A stretch of DNA of 64,000 bases, from contig NZ_JAUYUD010000049.1 of assembly GCF_030692605.1 (NCBI RefSeq), positions 1-64,000 on the forward strand. Reading direction: 5' to 3'. This DNA is from Lutibacter sp. (lineage in GTDB: Bacteria; Bacteroidota; Bacteroidia; Flavobacteriales; Flavobacteriaceae). The translations under genes and the position numbers were made by a program. This document shows positions 7,376 through 15,901 of this stretch, piece after piece. Numbering within the stretch: position 1 is the stretch's first letter; every line of letters begins with the position of its first letter. The notes under the pieces are model-generated. The model ran no database searches. It had not been told where the DNA came from and worked only from the letters and a program-made list of their open reading frames with translations.

Positions 7376-8299
7376 ATGCAAAAAGATTCAAAAATATATA
7401 TTGCTGGGCATCTTGGAATGGTAGGGTCTGCTATTATGAGAAAACTGAAGAATGAGGGTTTTATTAATTTAATACATAAATCTTCTGAAGAGTTAGATTT
7501 AACAAACCAGCAACAAGTTATTTCATTTTTTAAGAATGAAAAACCTGAGTTTGTTTTTTTAGCAGCCGCCAAAGTTGGTGGTATACAGGCAAACAATACA
7601 TACAGAGCACAGTTTTTATATGAAAATTTAATGATTCAAAGCAATGTCATACATCAAAGTTATGTACACAATGTAAAAAAATTATTATTTTTAGCATCTT
7701 CTTGTATTTACCCAAAGTTTGCTGAGCAACCCATAAAGGAATCAGATTTATTGACAGGATTGTTAGAATACACAAATGAACCCTATGCAATTGCTAAAAT
7801 AGCGGGCGTTAAATTATGTGAGAATTACAATAAGCAATATGGAAGTAATTTTATTTCTGTAATGCCAACCAATTTATACGGATCTAATGACACATATGAT
7901 TTAAATAACGCACATGTATTGCCAGCATTATTACAAAAATTTCACCATGCTAAAATAAATAATTTAAAAAACGTAGAGGTTTGGGGCTCTGGCACTCCAA
8001 AACGAGAGTTTTTACATGTAAACGATTTAGCAGACGCTTGTTATTTTTTAATGCAAAATTATAAAGGAAATATTGCACTAAATATTGGAACAGGAAATGA
8101 TATTTCTATTAAAGAACTAGCCATGTTAATTAAAGATATTGTTGGTTTTCAAGGTTCAATTTATTGGAATAATGAAAAACCTGATGGAACACCACGTAAA
8201 TTATTAGATGTTTCTCTAATACATAATTTAGGCTGGAAACATAGAATAGAATTAGTAGATGGAATTAAAGAAGTGTATCTTAAAAAATTTATGAGTTAA
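7376..8299 (+). CDS. fcl: GDP-L-fucose synthase
   Basis: A 307-residue SDR enzyme with the NADP motif GHLGMVGSAI (11-20), catalytic S109 in LASSCIYP, and Y137/K141 in YAIAK. The sequences AAAKVGGIQANNTYRAQF and NLYGSNDTYDLNNAHVLPAL are signatures of Fcl (WcaG). It epimerises and reduces GDP-4-keto-6-deoxymannose to GDP-L-fucose. Only six bases separate it from gmd. Together the two show that L-fucose (or a derivative) is a component of the glycan. About 107 bases with no gene follow before wzt; part of that gap is short A/T-rich repeat-like sequence (GAATAGTAAATAGAATTA). Confidence 0.96.
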   Translation: MQKDSKIYIAGHLGMVGSAIMRKLKNEGFINLIHKSSEELDLTNQQQVISFFKNEKPEFVFLAAAKVGGIQANNTYRAQFLYENLMIQSNVIHQSYVHNVKKLLFLASSCIYPKFAEQPIKESDLLTGLLEYTNEPYAIAKIAGVKLCENYNKQYGSNFISVMPTNLYGSNDTYDLNNAHVLPALLQKFHHAKINNLKNVEVWGSGTPKREFLHVNDLADACYFLMQNYKGNIALNIGTGNDISIKELAMLIKDIVGFQGSIYWNNEKPDGTPRKLLDVSLIHNLGWKHRIELVDGIKEVYLKKFMS

Positions 8300-8405
8300 T
8301 ATGGTTGTATTTGAAAGTGAATAGTAAATAGAATTACTATTATCGGTCTTGAACCAAGAAGAATTTAGGTGTTGATTATAAATTTTACAAAATAAATAAA
8401 AACAA

Positions 8406-9668
8406 TTGAACAAAACCATTTTAAAAATAGAAAACCTTAGTAAACAATACCGGCTTGGATTGGTAGGTACTGGAACCTTGCAAGACGATTTAAAACGTTG
8501 GTGGTATAATCTTAGAGGAAAAGAAGATCCGTTTTTAAGAGTAGGCGATGTTAATGATCGAAGCACTAAGGGAAAATCTGATTACGTGTGGGCGTTGCAA
8601 AACATTAATTTTGAAGTAAAACAAGGGGAAGTACTGGGTATTATAGGAAAAAATGGCGCAGGAAAATCTACCTTGTTAAAAATATTGTCAAAAATCACGA
8701 GCCCAACTACTGGAAGTATTAAATCTAGAGGTCGTATTGCGTCTTTGTTGGAAGTAGGTACAGGATTTCATGGAGAAATGACTGGCCGAGAAAACATTTT
8801 TTTAAATGGTGCTATTTTGGGAATGACCAAAAAGGAGATTGCCGCTAAATATGATGAAATAGTCGAATTCTCAGGCTGTGAACGCTATATAGACACACCA
8901 GTAAAAAGATACAGTAGTGGCATGACGGTACGCTTGGCTTTTGCCGTAGCGGCTTTTTTAGAACCCGACATACTTATTATTGACGAAGTATTGGCGGTAG
9001 GCGATGCCGAATTCCAGAAAAAAGCAATTGGCAAAATGCAAGAGATTTCTCAAGGTGAAGGACGTACCGTGTTGTTTGTTAGCCATAATATGGCAGCAGT
9101 AAAAAGTTTATGCACCCGAGCAATGGTATTGGAGAATGGAGAAATCGTATTTGATGGAGGTGTTGATGCCGCCGTTGAATATTATTTAGTTGGGGATTCT
9201 GAATATAAGAATATTAAGGTTTTTTCTACAGAATATGATAAAGATGATTTTAACTTGCATGAAATTAGTATTAATCCGGTTGGAAAAGTTTCAGATTTTG
9301 TTTTAGATGAAAATACAACCATTGAAATTAACACGATATTTACTTTAAAAGAAACGAACAAAAAATTGCATATTACTTATGTTTTAAATAATGAAAATGG
9401 AGATGTGTTGTTCACATTTTCTCATTCAGGGAATAATTTAAAATTAAAACATGGCGTCAATAAATTAAAATGTATTTTACCAAAAGGGTTTTTAAATATT
9501 GGAACATACTATTTGTCTTTTTATGTGATTGAAAATTCAAAAACAACTTTATTTGTTGAAAAAGATATAATGATGTTTAATGTACAACATGGAGAAAGGG
9601 AAATTGGCTCATGGTTGGGTAGAGAGCCTGGTTTTATTAAGCCTGTCTTTAATTGGATAATTGAATAG
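8406..9668 (+). CDS. wzt: Polysaccharide ABC exporter ATPase Wzt with substrate domain
   Basis: A 420-residue ATPase. The nucleotide-binding domain (about 1-240) has Walker A GKNGAGKS (81-88), signature YSSGM (169-173), and Walker B ILIIDEV (189-195) followed by LAVGD. The N-terminal insert rich in W and R before the Walker A is typical of Wzt/TagH. Residues about 270-420 form a separate beta-rich C-terminal domain; in characterised Wzt proteins this domain binds the modified non-reducing end of the glycan. Translation appears to start at TTG 8406, giving MNKTILKIENLSKQYRLG; no suitable ATG exists. The next gene, a methyltransferase, follows after two bases, which fits a terminal cap recognised by Wzt (inference). 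Confidence 0.93.
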   Translation: MNKTILKIENLSKQYRLGLVGTGTLQDDLKRWWYNLRGKEDPFLRVGDVNDRSTKGKSDYVWALQNINFEVKQGEVLGIIGKNGAGKSTLLKILSKITSPTTGSIKSRGRIASLLEVGTGFHGEMTGRENIFLNGAILGMTKKEIAAKYDEIVEFSGCERYIDTPVKRYSSGMTVRLAFAVAAFLEPDILIIDEVLAVGDAEFQKKAIGKMQEISQGEGRTVLFVSHNMAAVKSLCTRAMVLENGEIVFDGGVDAAVEYYLVGDSEYKNIKVFSTEYDKDDFNLHEISINPVGKVSDFVLDENTTIEINTIFTLKETNKKLHITYVLNNENGDVLFTFSHSGNNLKLKHGVNKLKCILPKGFLNIGTYYLSFYVIENSKTTLFVEKDIMMFNVQHGEREIGSWLGREPGFIKPVFNWIIE

Positions 9669-9670
9669 AA

Positions 9671-10444
9671 ATGAAAAAGTTAATTAAAAGAATACTTATT
9701 AAACTGCTAGGGCCCATCATTACAAAAATTGGTTATGTAAAAAAGACCAATAAAGTAAAAGCTATTGAATTGGATAAAAATTACCTATTGTATAATTTCT
9801 TTACCAATATATTATATATGGGTTTTTACCCAAAACATATTGTTGATATTGGTGCCAATCATGGAACTTGGACAAGAGAAACTTTAAAATATTTTCCAGA
9901 AGCACATTACACATTATTAGAACCACAAAAATGGCTGATGGCCTCATTTCAAGATATTTTAGATAACAATCCAAAAGTTCAGTTTTACCCAGTTGGTGCT
10001 GGAGCAAAAGAAGGTTCATTTCAATTTACTATTGTTGACAGAGATGATAGTTGTTCTTTTAGATATACCCAAGAGGAAGCAAAAGAAGCTGGGTTTAAAC
10101 AAATTGAGATTCCTGTAGTCACTTTAAATAAATTGCTTGCTGACAGCGAATTACCTTTACCAGATATTATTAAAATTGATGCAGAAGGTTTAGATATTGA
10201 AGTGTTGAAAGGAGCCACCAATTTTTTTGGAAAAACTGAAATATTTATGATTGAAGCAGGCGTTGTTAATAAAATATTTGACAATAGTTTTTTGAAAGTG
10301 ATTAATTTTATGGACGAAAATGGTTATCGTTTATTTGAAATCACAGATTTAAACAGATCTATACATATAAAAGTATTGTGGTTGGTTGAATTGGTATTTG
10401 TAAAAAAGGGCGGATATATTGACTCTCAAATAATTAGAATATGA
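9671..10444 (+). CDS. FkbM-family methyltransferase
   Basis: A 257-residue SAM-dependent methyltransferase. The SAM site is VDIGANHGTWTRETLKYF (about residues 58-75), and the acidic YTLLEPQ and the late IIKIDAEGLDIEVLKGA are the hallmarks of the FkbM family, which usually O-methylates sugars. The N-terminus has a short basic segment, with no clear signal peptide. It sits two bases after wzt and overlaps the following aminotransferase start by four bases (ATGA), so it is translationally coupled on both sides. It may methylate a chain residue or cap the chain end. The acceptor cannot be read from sequence. Confidence 0.87.
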   Translation: MKKLIKRILIKLLGPIITKIGYVKKTNKVKAIELDKNYLLYNFFTNILYMGFYPKHIVDIGANHGTWTRETLKYFPEAHYTLLEPQKWLMASFQDILDNNPKVQFYPVGAGAKEGSFQFTIVDRDDSCSFRYTQEEAKEAGFKQIEIPVVTLNKLLADSELPLPDIIKIDAEGLDIEVLKGATNFFGKTEIFMIEAGVVNKIFDNSFLKVINFMDENGYRLFEITDLNRSIHIKVLWLVELVFVKKGGYIDSQIIRI

Positions 10445-11502
10445 TTAACGTAACTAAAACATTTTTACCACCACAAGCCGAATACAACGCTATTCTTAAG
10501 CGTGCTTGGGATAAAAACTGGCTGACGAACAGGGGTGTTTTGGTACAGGAATTGGAAGATAAACTAAAAAATTATTTAGGGGTAGAACATATAATTGCAA
10601 CTACCAATGGCACATTGCCTTTGCAAATTGCCATAAAGGCATTAAAATTAACCGGCGAAATTATTACAACGCCATTTTCTTATGTAGCGAGTACATCAAG
10701 TATTGTATGGGAAGGATGTACACCAGTTTTTGTTGATATTCATCCAGAATATTTAACAATTGATGAAACCAAAATTGAAGCTGCTATTACGACTAAAACC
10801 TCAGCTATTTTAGCCACCCACGTTTTTGGAAATCCTTGCAATGTGGAAGCTATTGAAATTATTGCGAAAAAGCACCATCTAAAAGTAATTTATGACGCCG
10901 CCCATTGTTTTGGAGTAACTTACAAAGGGCAGTCTATTTTTAACTATGGTGATATCAGCACTTGCAGTTTTCATGCCACCAAAGTATTTCATACAGGTGA
11001 AGGCGGTGCGTTATTTTCTAGTTCCGCAATATTAAACGATACATTATTCTATCATCATAATTTTGGGCATAAAGGAGCGTTGGAATTTCAAGGTTTGGGT
11101 ATCAATGCAAAAATGAGTGAGTTACAGGGTGCTATGGGATTGGCGGTATTGCCTTATATGAAAACTATTTTTACAGAAAGAAAAAAAGTAGTTGATTTTT
11201 ATGATAAAAATATTGACTTTACTAAAGTTCGAAAAATACAACTTAGAGAAGGAACTATTTGGAATAATAGTTACTACCCAGTTATTTTTGAAAGTGAAAA
11301 TCAATTGTTAATAGTTGAGAAAGAATTAAATAAACATCAAATTATACCTAGAAGATATTTTTATCCATCACTCAATCAATTACCATACTTAAAAGGAAGA
11401 TCTATGCCTATTTCAGAACATATAAGTTCTTGTATATTATGTTTACCTTTATATTTTGGTTTGAAATTAAAAGAGTTAGAATTTATTTGTAGTTTAATCT
11501 AA
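10441..11502 (+). CDS. VioA-like sugar nucleotide aminotransferase (DegT/DnrJ family)
   Basis: A 353-residue PLP enzyme. The predicted Schiff-base lysine is K181 in SFHATKVFHTGEGG, with the PLP-contacting YDAAHCFG (151-158) and the N-terminal FLPPQAEYNAILKRAWDKNW. The sequence pattern (TTPFSYVASTSSIVWEGC, CNVEAIEIIAKKH) is that of enzymes annotated as dTDP-4-amino-4,6-dideoxyglucose transaminases (VioA type), which aminate C4 of dTDP-4-keto-6-deoxyglucose using glutamate. It differs from the FdtB-like enzyme at 18.2 kb, so the locus probably makes two amino sugars. It overlaps the FkbM gene by four bases and is followed by an 89-base gap. The exact sugar is inference. Confidence 0.88.
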   Translation: MINVTKTFLPPQAEYNAILKRAWDKNWLTNRGVLVQELEDKLKNYLGVEHIIATTNGTLPLQIAIKALKLTGEIITTPFSYVASTSSIVWEGCTPVFVDIHPEYLTIDETKIEAAITTKTSAILATHVFGNPCNVEAIEIIAKKHHLKVIYDAAHCFGVTYKGQSIFNYGDISTCSFHATKVFHTGEGGALFSSSAILNDTLFYHHNFGHKGALEFQGLGINAKMSELQGAMGLAVLPYMKTIFTERKKVVDFYDKNIDFTKVRKIQLREGTIWNNSYYPVIFESENQLLIVEKELNKHQIIPRRYFYPSLNQLPYLKGRSMPISEHISSCILCLPLYFGLKLKELEFICSLI

Positions 11503-11591
11503 ATATTTAAAAAAATCTTATCAAGAAAGGAAAACATTGATATTGGACTTAATAATTTTTATTATTATATTTTGAATTAAATTAGAGTAAT

Positions 11592-12599
11592 ATGTATAAT
11601 ATAGCAGTTACAGGTGTTGGTGGTGGTGTAGGTCAGAGTATTTTAAAATCTCTTGCAGAAACAGATTATAATTTAATAGCTTTAGATAGCGAATTATTGG
11701 GAGTGGGTTTATATGCTTCAAAAACTGCATATGTAATTCCTTATGCTAATGATAACAACTACATAGTTAAATTATTGGAAATCTGTAAAAAAGAAAAAGT
11801 AGCATTATTATTCCCAGGTTTAGATGCGGAGTTAATGATTCTAGCTTTAAATACCGTTACTTTCAAAGCAATTGGAACAACGATTGTAGTTAGTAAGCCA
11901 GAAGTCATAATTATGGCAGATGATAAGTTACAAACATATGAAACACTAATTACAGCTGGTGTTAATGTACCATTTACTACTTTGGCAAAAGGATTTAATC
12001 CTATTGAAAAGGATTTTCCATTAATTTTAAAACAAAAGGTAGGGGGCGCTCGTTCTAAAAATGTTTTTAAAATAAAAAATAGTTTAGAATGGCAAGATAC
12101 TCTTGAAAAAATTGGGAAATTCATATCAAATTACATTGTTATGGAATATATTGAGGGGAATGAATATACATGTGGTACAATTAATTTAGATGGTTATTGT
12201 AAAGGTGTAATCATAATGAGGCGGATATTGAGAGATGGTGATACTCATAAATGTTTTTCTGAAAAAAATGAAGTCATTGAAAAAGAAGTAAGACTTGTTG
12301 TTGATACCATTAAACCATTTGGAGCATGTAATGTTCAATTGAGAATTAAAAACAGTATACCTTATGTTTTTGAAATAAATGCTAGATGCTCAGGAACTAC
12401 AGCTGCCAGAACACTTTCTGGGTTTAATGAACCTAAAATGATTGCCGATTATTTGTTAAAAGATATAGAGCCTAAGTTTAAAATTAAAGAGCATACTATT
12501 TTAAGATATTGGAAAGAGTTAGTTGTAGAAAATGATGAGATTCAAAAAATGAATGAAAATAATTTTTTAAGTAATTTGGAAAAATTAGTAAAATTATGA
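11592..12599 (+). CDS. ATP-grasp ligase of a polysaccharide cassette
   Basis: A 335-residue ATP-grasp protein resembling the carbamoyl-phosphate-synthase-like group. There is an N-terminal Rossmann-like part (NIAVTGVGGGVGQSILKSL, residues 3-21), an ATP-grasp core from about 110 with FPLILKQKVGGARSKNVFKI, YIVMEYIEGNEYTCG, and the metal/ATP site VFEINARCSGT. Family members make amide or ester bonds through an acyl-phosphate intermediate. Together with the preceding aminotransferase it could attach an amino or hydroxy acid to an amino sugar (inference). Its end overlaps the next SDR gene by four bases, and the SDR in turn overlaps a metallophosphoesterase, giving a tight three-gene unit. The region is strikingly AT-rich. 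No specific substrate can be assigned. Confidence 0.82.
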   Translation: MYNIAVTGVGGGVGQSILKSLAETDYNLIALDSELLGVGLYASKTAYVIPYANDNNYIVKLLEICKKEKVALLFPGLDAELMILALNTVTFKAIGTTIVVSKPEVIIMADDKLQTYETLITAGVNVPFTTLAKGFNPIEKDFPLILKQKVGGARSKNVFKIKNSLEWQDTLEKIGKFISNYIVMEYIEGNEYTCGTINLDGYCKGVIIMRRILRDGDTHKCFSEKNEVIEKEVRLVVDTIKPFGACNVQLRIKNSIPYVFEINARCSGTTAARTLSGFNEPKMIADYLLKDIEPKFKIKEHTILRYWKELVVENDEIQKMNENNFLSNLEKLVKL

Positions 12600-13387
12600 T
12601 ACTTTTTACTGGTAGTGGAGCTATTGCAGAATCTTTTTCAGAAATTTTCCCTTGTGAAATTATTTCAGCCCGCAATCTAAATGACAAGGATTTAACGTCA
12701 TATATTATGAAAGCAGATGTAATAATTCATAACGCTGCAATTATAAATGCTAAAAGTTTTAGATCCTATATTGATGGTAATTTTATGTTGACAAAAAGAA
12801 TTATTGATTTAATTTACAAGGTTAAACCATTAATAAAATTTATAAATATTAGTTCAATGAGTATATTATTAAACAATGATGAATATTTGCAGGCTGATAA
12901 AATGACAGAATACGCTTTTTCTAAATTTATATCTGAGATATATTGTTTGAAACACCCATTAGAAAGGTTAACAAATGTTAGGTTTTCAACTATTTTTTAT
13001 GGAAATGAGAAGCGAGATGGTATATCTAAATTGATTTATGATTCTTTTAAAAATAACGAAATTAATATTTATAATGAAGGTTCTGCATTAAGAGATATTA
13101 TACCAATTAAAATTTTATGCCAGTATTTATATAAGTTGTCTAAAGTACAAAATTTTGAAAAAAAAATTAATATTGTATCAGGGAAACCAATTAGTTTTAG
13201 AAGAATTGTTGAGATTTTAAAAAATAAAAACGACAAGTTAATTATTAATGATATAGTTTATAATCCATCGTCTGTATTAGCTAATTTCTCAAAAAAAGAC
13301 ATTCTAAATATTGGAGAAATCGGTTTTGATATAGAGGATGAGGTATTAAATTTTTATAATAAACTAAATGAAAATTTTAATTTATAG
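12596..13387 (+). CDS. NAD-dependent epimerase/dehydratase (short SDR)
   Basis: A 263-residue SDR-like protein, shorter than typical sugar-nucleotide epimerases (310-350). The N-terminus MILFTGSGAIAESFSEIF keeps only part of the GxxGxxG motif (GSGAIAE). Later sections are INISSMSILLNN for the Ser site and YAFSKFISEIYC for a Y-x-x-x-K catalytic pair, and VRFSTIFYGNEKRDGISKLI and RDIIPI also fit the extended SDR pattern. Cofactor binding and reaction are therefore plausible but not certain. It overlaps both the ATP-grasp gene (4 bases) and the metallophosphoesterase gene (20 bases). It probably makes or modifies the substrate of that cassette. Confidence 0.78.
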   Translation: MILFTGSGAIAESFSEIFPCEIISARNLNDKDLTSYIMKADVIIHNAAIINAKSFRSYIDGNFMLTKRIIDLIYKVKPLIKFINISSMSILLNNDEYLQADKMTEYAFSKFISEIYCLKHPLERLTNVRFSTIFYGNEKRDGISKLIYDSFKNNEINIYNEGSALRDIIPIKILCQYLYKLSKVQNFEKKINIVSGKPISFRRIVEILKNKNDKLIINDIVYNPSSVLANFSKKDILNIGEIGFDIEDEVLNFYNKLNENFNL

Positions 13388-14006
13388 CGATGTTCACGGC
13401 AATCTTCCTGCATTTGAAAAAATGATTACTCTCGAAAAAAATGTTGATGGATATATTTGTTTAGGAGATCTAGTAAATTATGGGCCTTGGAGTAATGAAT
13501 GTGTAGATTTAGCAATGTCATTACCAAATTCAAGGGTAATTAAAGGAAATCATGAAGAAGCTTTTATTGAAGGTTTTTACCGAGGAACAAATTCATTAGT
13601 TCAAAAATTTTTCAATATAACTTTTTCTAATTTCCAAAGAAAAGAGAGTATTGAATCATTTTTGGCAGAAACTATATTAGATAAATTTATTTGTAAACAC
13701 ACAATTAGAGATAATTATATTTATCCAGACACTCAAATTCTTCTTGATAATAATTATATAATTGGGCATTCACATCATCAATTTGAATATAAGAATAATA
13801 ATTTTGTATTATACAATGCAGGTAGTGTTGGACAAAATAGAAAATATATAAATGAGTCGAACTATTTGATTTACGACACAGATTTGAAAATAATTGAAAT
13901 GAAATCTGTTTGGTATAATATTGATTTAGTAATTAATGAAATGAAATATTTATCATATCCTATAGAATGTATAAATTATTACAGAAATAAGCTAATCAAA
14001 GATTAA
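13368..14006 (+). CDS. Calcineurin-like metallophosphoesterase
   Basis: A 212-residue phosphoesterase with all metal-binding blocks in order: SDVHG (D8, H10), GDLVNYGP (D34), GNHEEA (N61, H62) and GHSHHQF (H134, H136). It resembles the small YfcE/MJ0936-type single-domain enzymes, cytoplasmic with no signal peptide. Its start lies inside the last 20 bases of the SDR gene, so translation is coupled. A phosphatase or phosphodiesterase inside a glycan locus could hydrolyse a sugar phosphate or nucleotide-linked intermediate made by the ATP-grasp and SDR enzymes; this is inference. The 3' part is very AT-rich and followed by 35 non-coding bases. Confidence 0.88.
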   Translation: MKILIYSDVHGNLPAFEKMITLEKNVDGYICLGDLVNYGPWSNECVDLAMSLPNSRVIKGNHEEAFIEGFYRGTNSLVQKFFNITFSNFQRKESIESFLAETILDKFICKHTIRDNYIYPDTQILLDNNYIIGHSHHQFEYKNNNFVLYNAGSVGQNRKYINESNYLIYDTDLKIIEMKSVWYNIDLVINEMKYLSYPIECINYYRNKLIKD

Positions 14007-14041
14007 TAATAATATCTACTCTTAAATTAGTTTAAAAAAAT

Positions 14042-14944
14042 ATGGTAAAAAAACCTTTAATTTCTGTTGTTATGATAACCTACAATCATGAAAATTACAT
14101 TCGTGAAGCTATGGAAGGGGTTTTGATGCAAGAATGTAATTTTGAGATAGAATTGATTGTAGCTAATGATTGTTCAACAGACAATACTAATAATATTATA
14201 CAAGATATAATACAACAGCATCGCAATGCTTCTTGGATTAAATACACCAATCACACTAAAAATAAAGGAATGATGCCCAATTTTATATGGGCAATGCAAC
14301 AATGTCAAGGTAAATATATAGCACTTTGCGAAGGAGATGATTATTGGATAGACCCCTTAAAATTGCAAAAGCAAGTAGATTTTTTGGAGGCTAACCCAGA
14401 TTATACTATTTGTTTTCATAAAGTTAAAATATTGCAAGGCAATACTTTTATGGAGGGAGATGCTACTGAAAAAACATACTCCCGTATAAAAAGTGAAAAA
14501 GTATCACAGAGAGACTTAATTCTTCATGGAAATTTTATGCATACCCCTTCTGTTGTTTTTAGAAATGTTATTAAAGAGTTTCCATTTGAATTTTCTAAGA
14601 GTGTTGTTGGTGATTATTTTTTGCATATTATGGTTAGTGAAAAAGGATATATTAAACGATTGGAAGACAGAATGTGTGTTTATAGAACAGGAGTGGGTAT
14701 CTTTTCTTCAAAAACAAAACTTGAAATGTATGAGAGTGCCTTAATTACTTACGGTTGCCTTTTATCCTATTTGAAAGATGAAGGATTAAAAAAAATAGCG
14801 TTAAGCAATTTTATTATTATATTAGAAAATCACAATAGTATTTTTAAATCGAATATGATAAACAGCAAAGTAGCTCGGTTAAAAAGTTTCAAAGATCTTT
14901 TAAAAATATTTATCTATAAATTGAAATATTTATTTTTAAAATGA
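14042..14944 (+). CDS. Glycosyltransferase, family 2
   Basis: A 300-residue GT-A fold protein. The N-terminal domain has SVVMITYNHENYIREAMEGV (about 8-27), LIVANDCSTDNTNNII and the metal-binding region CEGDDYWIDPLKLQKQVDFL, in which the DD pair is the DxD equivalent. The middle LHGNFMHTPSVVFRN is a frequent acceptor-side element in this group, where such enzymes often use dTDP- or UDP-sugars. No membrane helix is evident, so it would act on a lipid-linked intermediate from the cytoplasmic face. Donor and linkage are not predictable. It follows the metallophosphoesterase with a short gap. Confidence 0.9.
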   Translation: MVKKPLISVVMITYNHENYIREAMEGVLMQECNFEIELIVANDCSTDNTNNIIQDIIQQHRNASWIKYTNHTKNKGMMPNFIWAMQQCQGKYIALCEGDDYWIDPLKLQKQVDFLEANPDYTICFHKVKILQGNTFMEGDATEKTYSRIKSEKVSQRDLILHGNFMHTPSVVFRNVIKEFPFEFSKSVVGDYFLHIMVSEKGYIKRLEDRMCVYRTGVGIFSSKTKLEMYESALITYGCLLSYLKDEGLKKIALSNFIIILENHNSIFKSNMINSKVARLKSFKDLLKIFIYKLKYLFLK

Positions 14945-15031
14945 ATCAAATGATTTTTAAAATTATAGATGTTAGGCAAGACTTTTTAATTTTCATAGAA
15001 AGAAAAACTTTTTTTTTCTAAATTGTGCCAT

Positions 15032-15874
15032 ATGATAAAAAAGGATATTTGTGTAATTATACCAATATATAAAACAGATTTAAATGATTTAGAAATACAA
15101 TCTGTTAGGCAATGTGTTGAAATTCTTTCTGATTATTCAATTTATTTTATTGGACCAAAAAACTTAAATGTAGATTTTCACAAAAATAAATTTCCCGAGA
15201 TTAAGAATTTTATATTTTTTGAGGAAAACTATTTTAAAGGCATTGCAGGATACAATAAATTAATGTTAAGTTTCGATTTTTATAAGGCATTTAAAAAACA
15301 CAAATTCATGCTTATTTATCAAACAGATTGTTACGTTTTTAAAGATGAATTATTAGTTTGGGCAGAGAAAAATTTTGATTATATTGGAGGAGTTTGGTAT
15401 GATAATTATCTTGGAAATCCATATTTGGGTGCACAATTATGGCATCCAGGGAATGGTGGTTTATCTTTAAGAAAAATAAAACCAATTGTTGAATTATTGG
15501 CATCTAAAAAACGTTTAAAAAATTGGAATCAATTGTTAAATGAGAAGAAAAAATTAAAAGAATTAAGCATATTTAGTTTTTTAAAGAGTTTATTTTTGTT
15601 ACCTATGAATTTAATAGGATATAAAAATAATTGCAGTTACCATGCGATGACCTATAACTTAAATGAAGATAATTATTTTATGGAGTTAAGTTTAAGATAT
15701 AATAAATTGAAAACGCCATCAGTTGAAGAAGCCTTAGGGTTTTCTTGGGATAGAGAACCTGAGTTTTTATTAAATATTTTAAAACGTCTTCCATTTGCAT
15801 GTCATGCTTGGTTTAGAAATGACACGCACTATAAAGGAAATAAGGAATTTTGGTTTAAACATATAAAAAAATAA
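15032..15874 (+). CDS. DUF5672-like glycosyltransferase-related protein
   Basis: A 280-residue protein starting at ATG 15032 (MIKKDICVIIPIYKTDLND); a TTG nine bases upstream is in frame but less likely. It has the GT-A-like opening, then LIYQTDCYVFKDELLVWAEK (a TDC acidic site) and FDYIGGVWYDN, and near the C-terminus LPFACHAWFRND. This pattern is that of DUF5672 proteins, which occur in flavobacterial glycan loci and are thought to be glycosyltransferases. It is positioned between two GT2 genes. Function is inferred from family context only, and no donor is known. Confidence 0.75.
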   Translation: MIKKDICVIIPIYKTDLNDLEIQSVRQCVEILSDYSIYFIGPKNLNVDFHKNKFPEIKNFIFFEENYFKGIAGYNKLMLSFDFYKAFKKHKFMLIYQTDCYVFKDELLVWAEKNFDYIGGVWYDNYLGNPYLGAQLWHPGNGGLSLRKIKPIVELLASKKRLKNWNQLLNEKKKLKELSIFSFLKSLFLLPMNLIGYKNNCSYHAMTYNLNEDNYFMELSLRYNKLKTPSVEEALGFSWDREPEFLLNILKRLPFACHAWFRNDTHYKGNKEFWFKHIKK

Positions 15875-15901
15875 GATAAACTTTTAGATTAAAAAGCATC
15901 A

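Noticed and set aside
15023-15031. Upstream TTG start for the DUF5672-like gene
   Set aside because: An ATG three codons downstream gives a more typical N-terminus, so the ATG was chosen.
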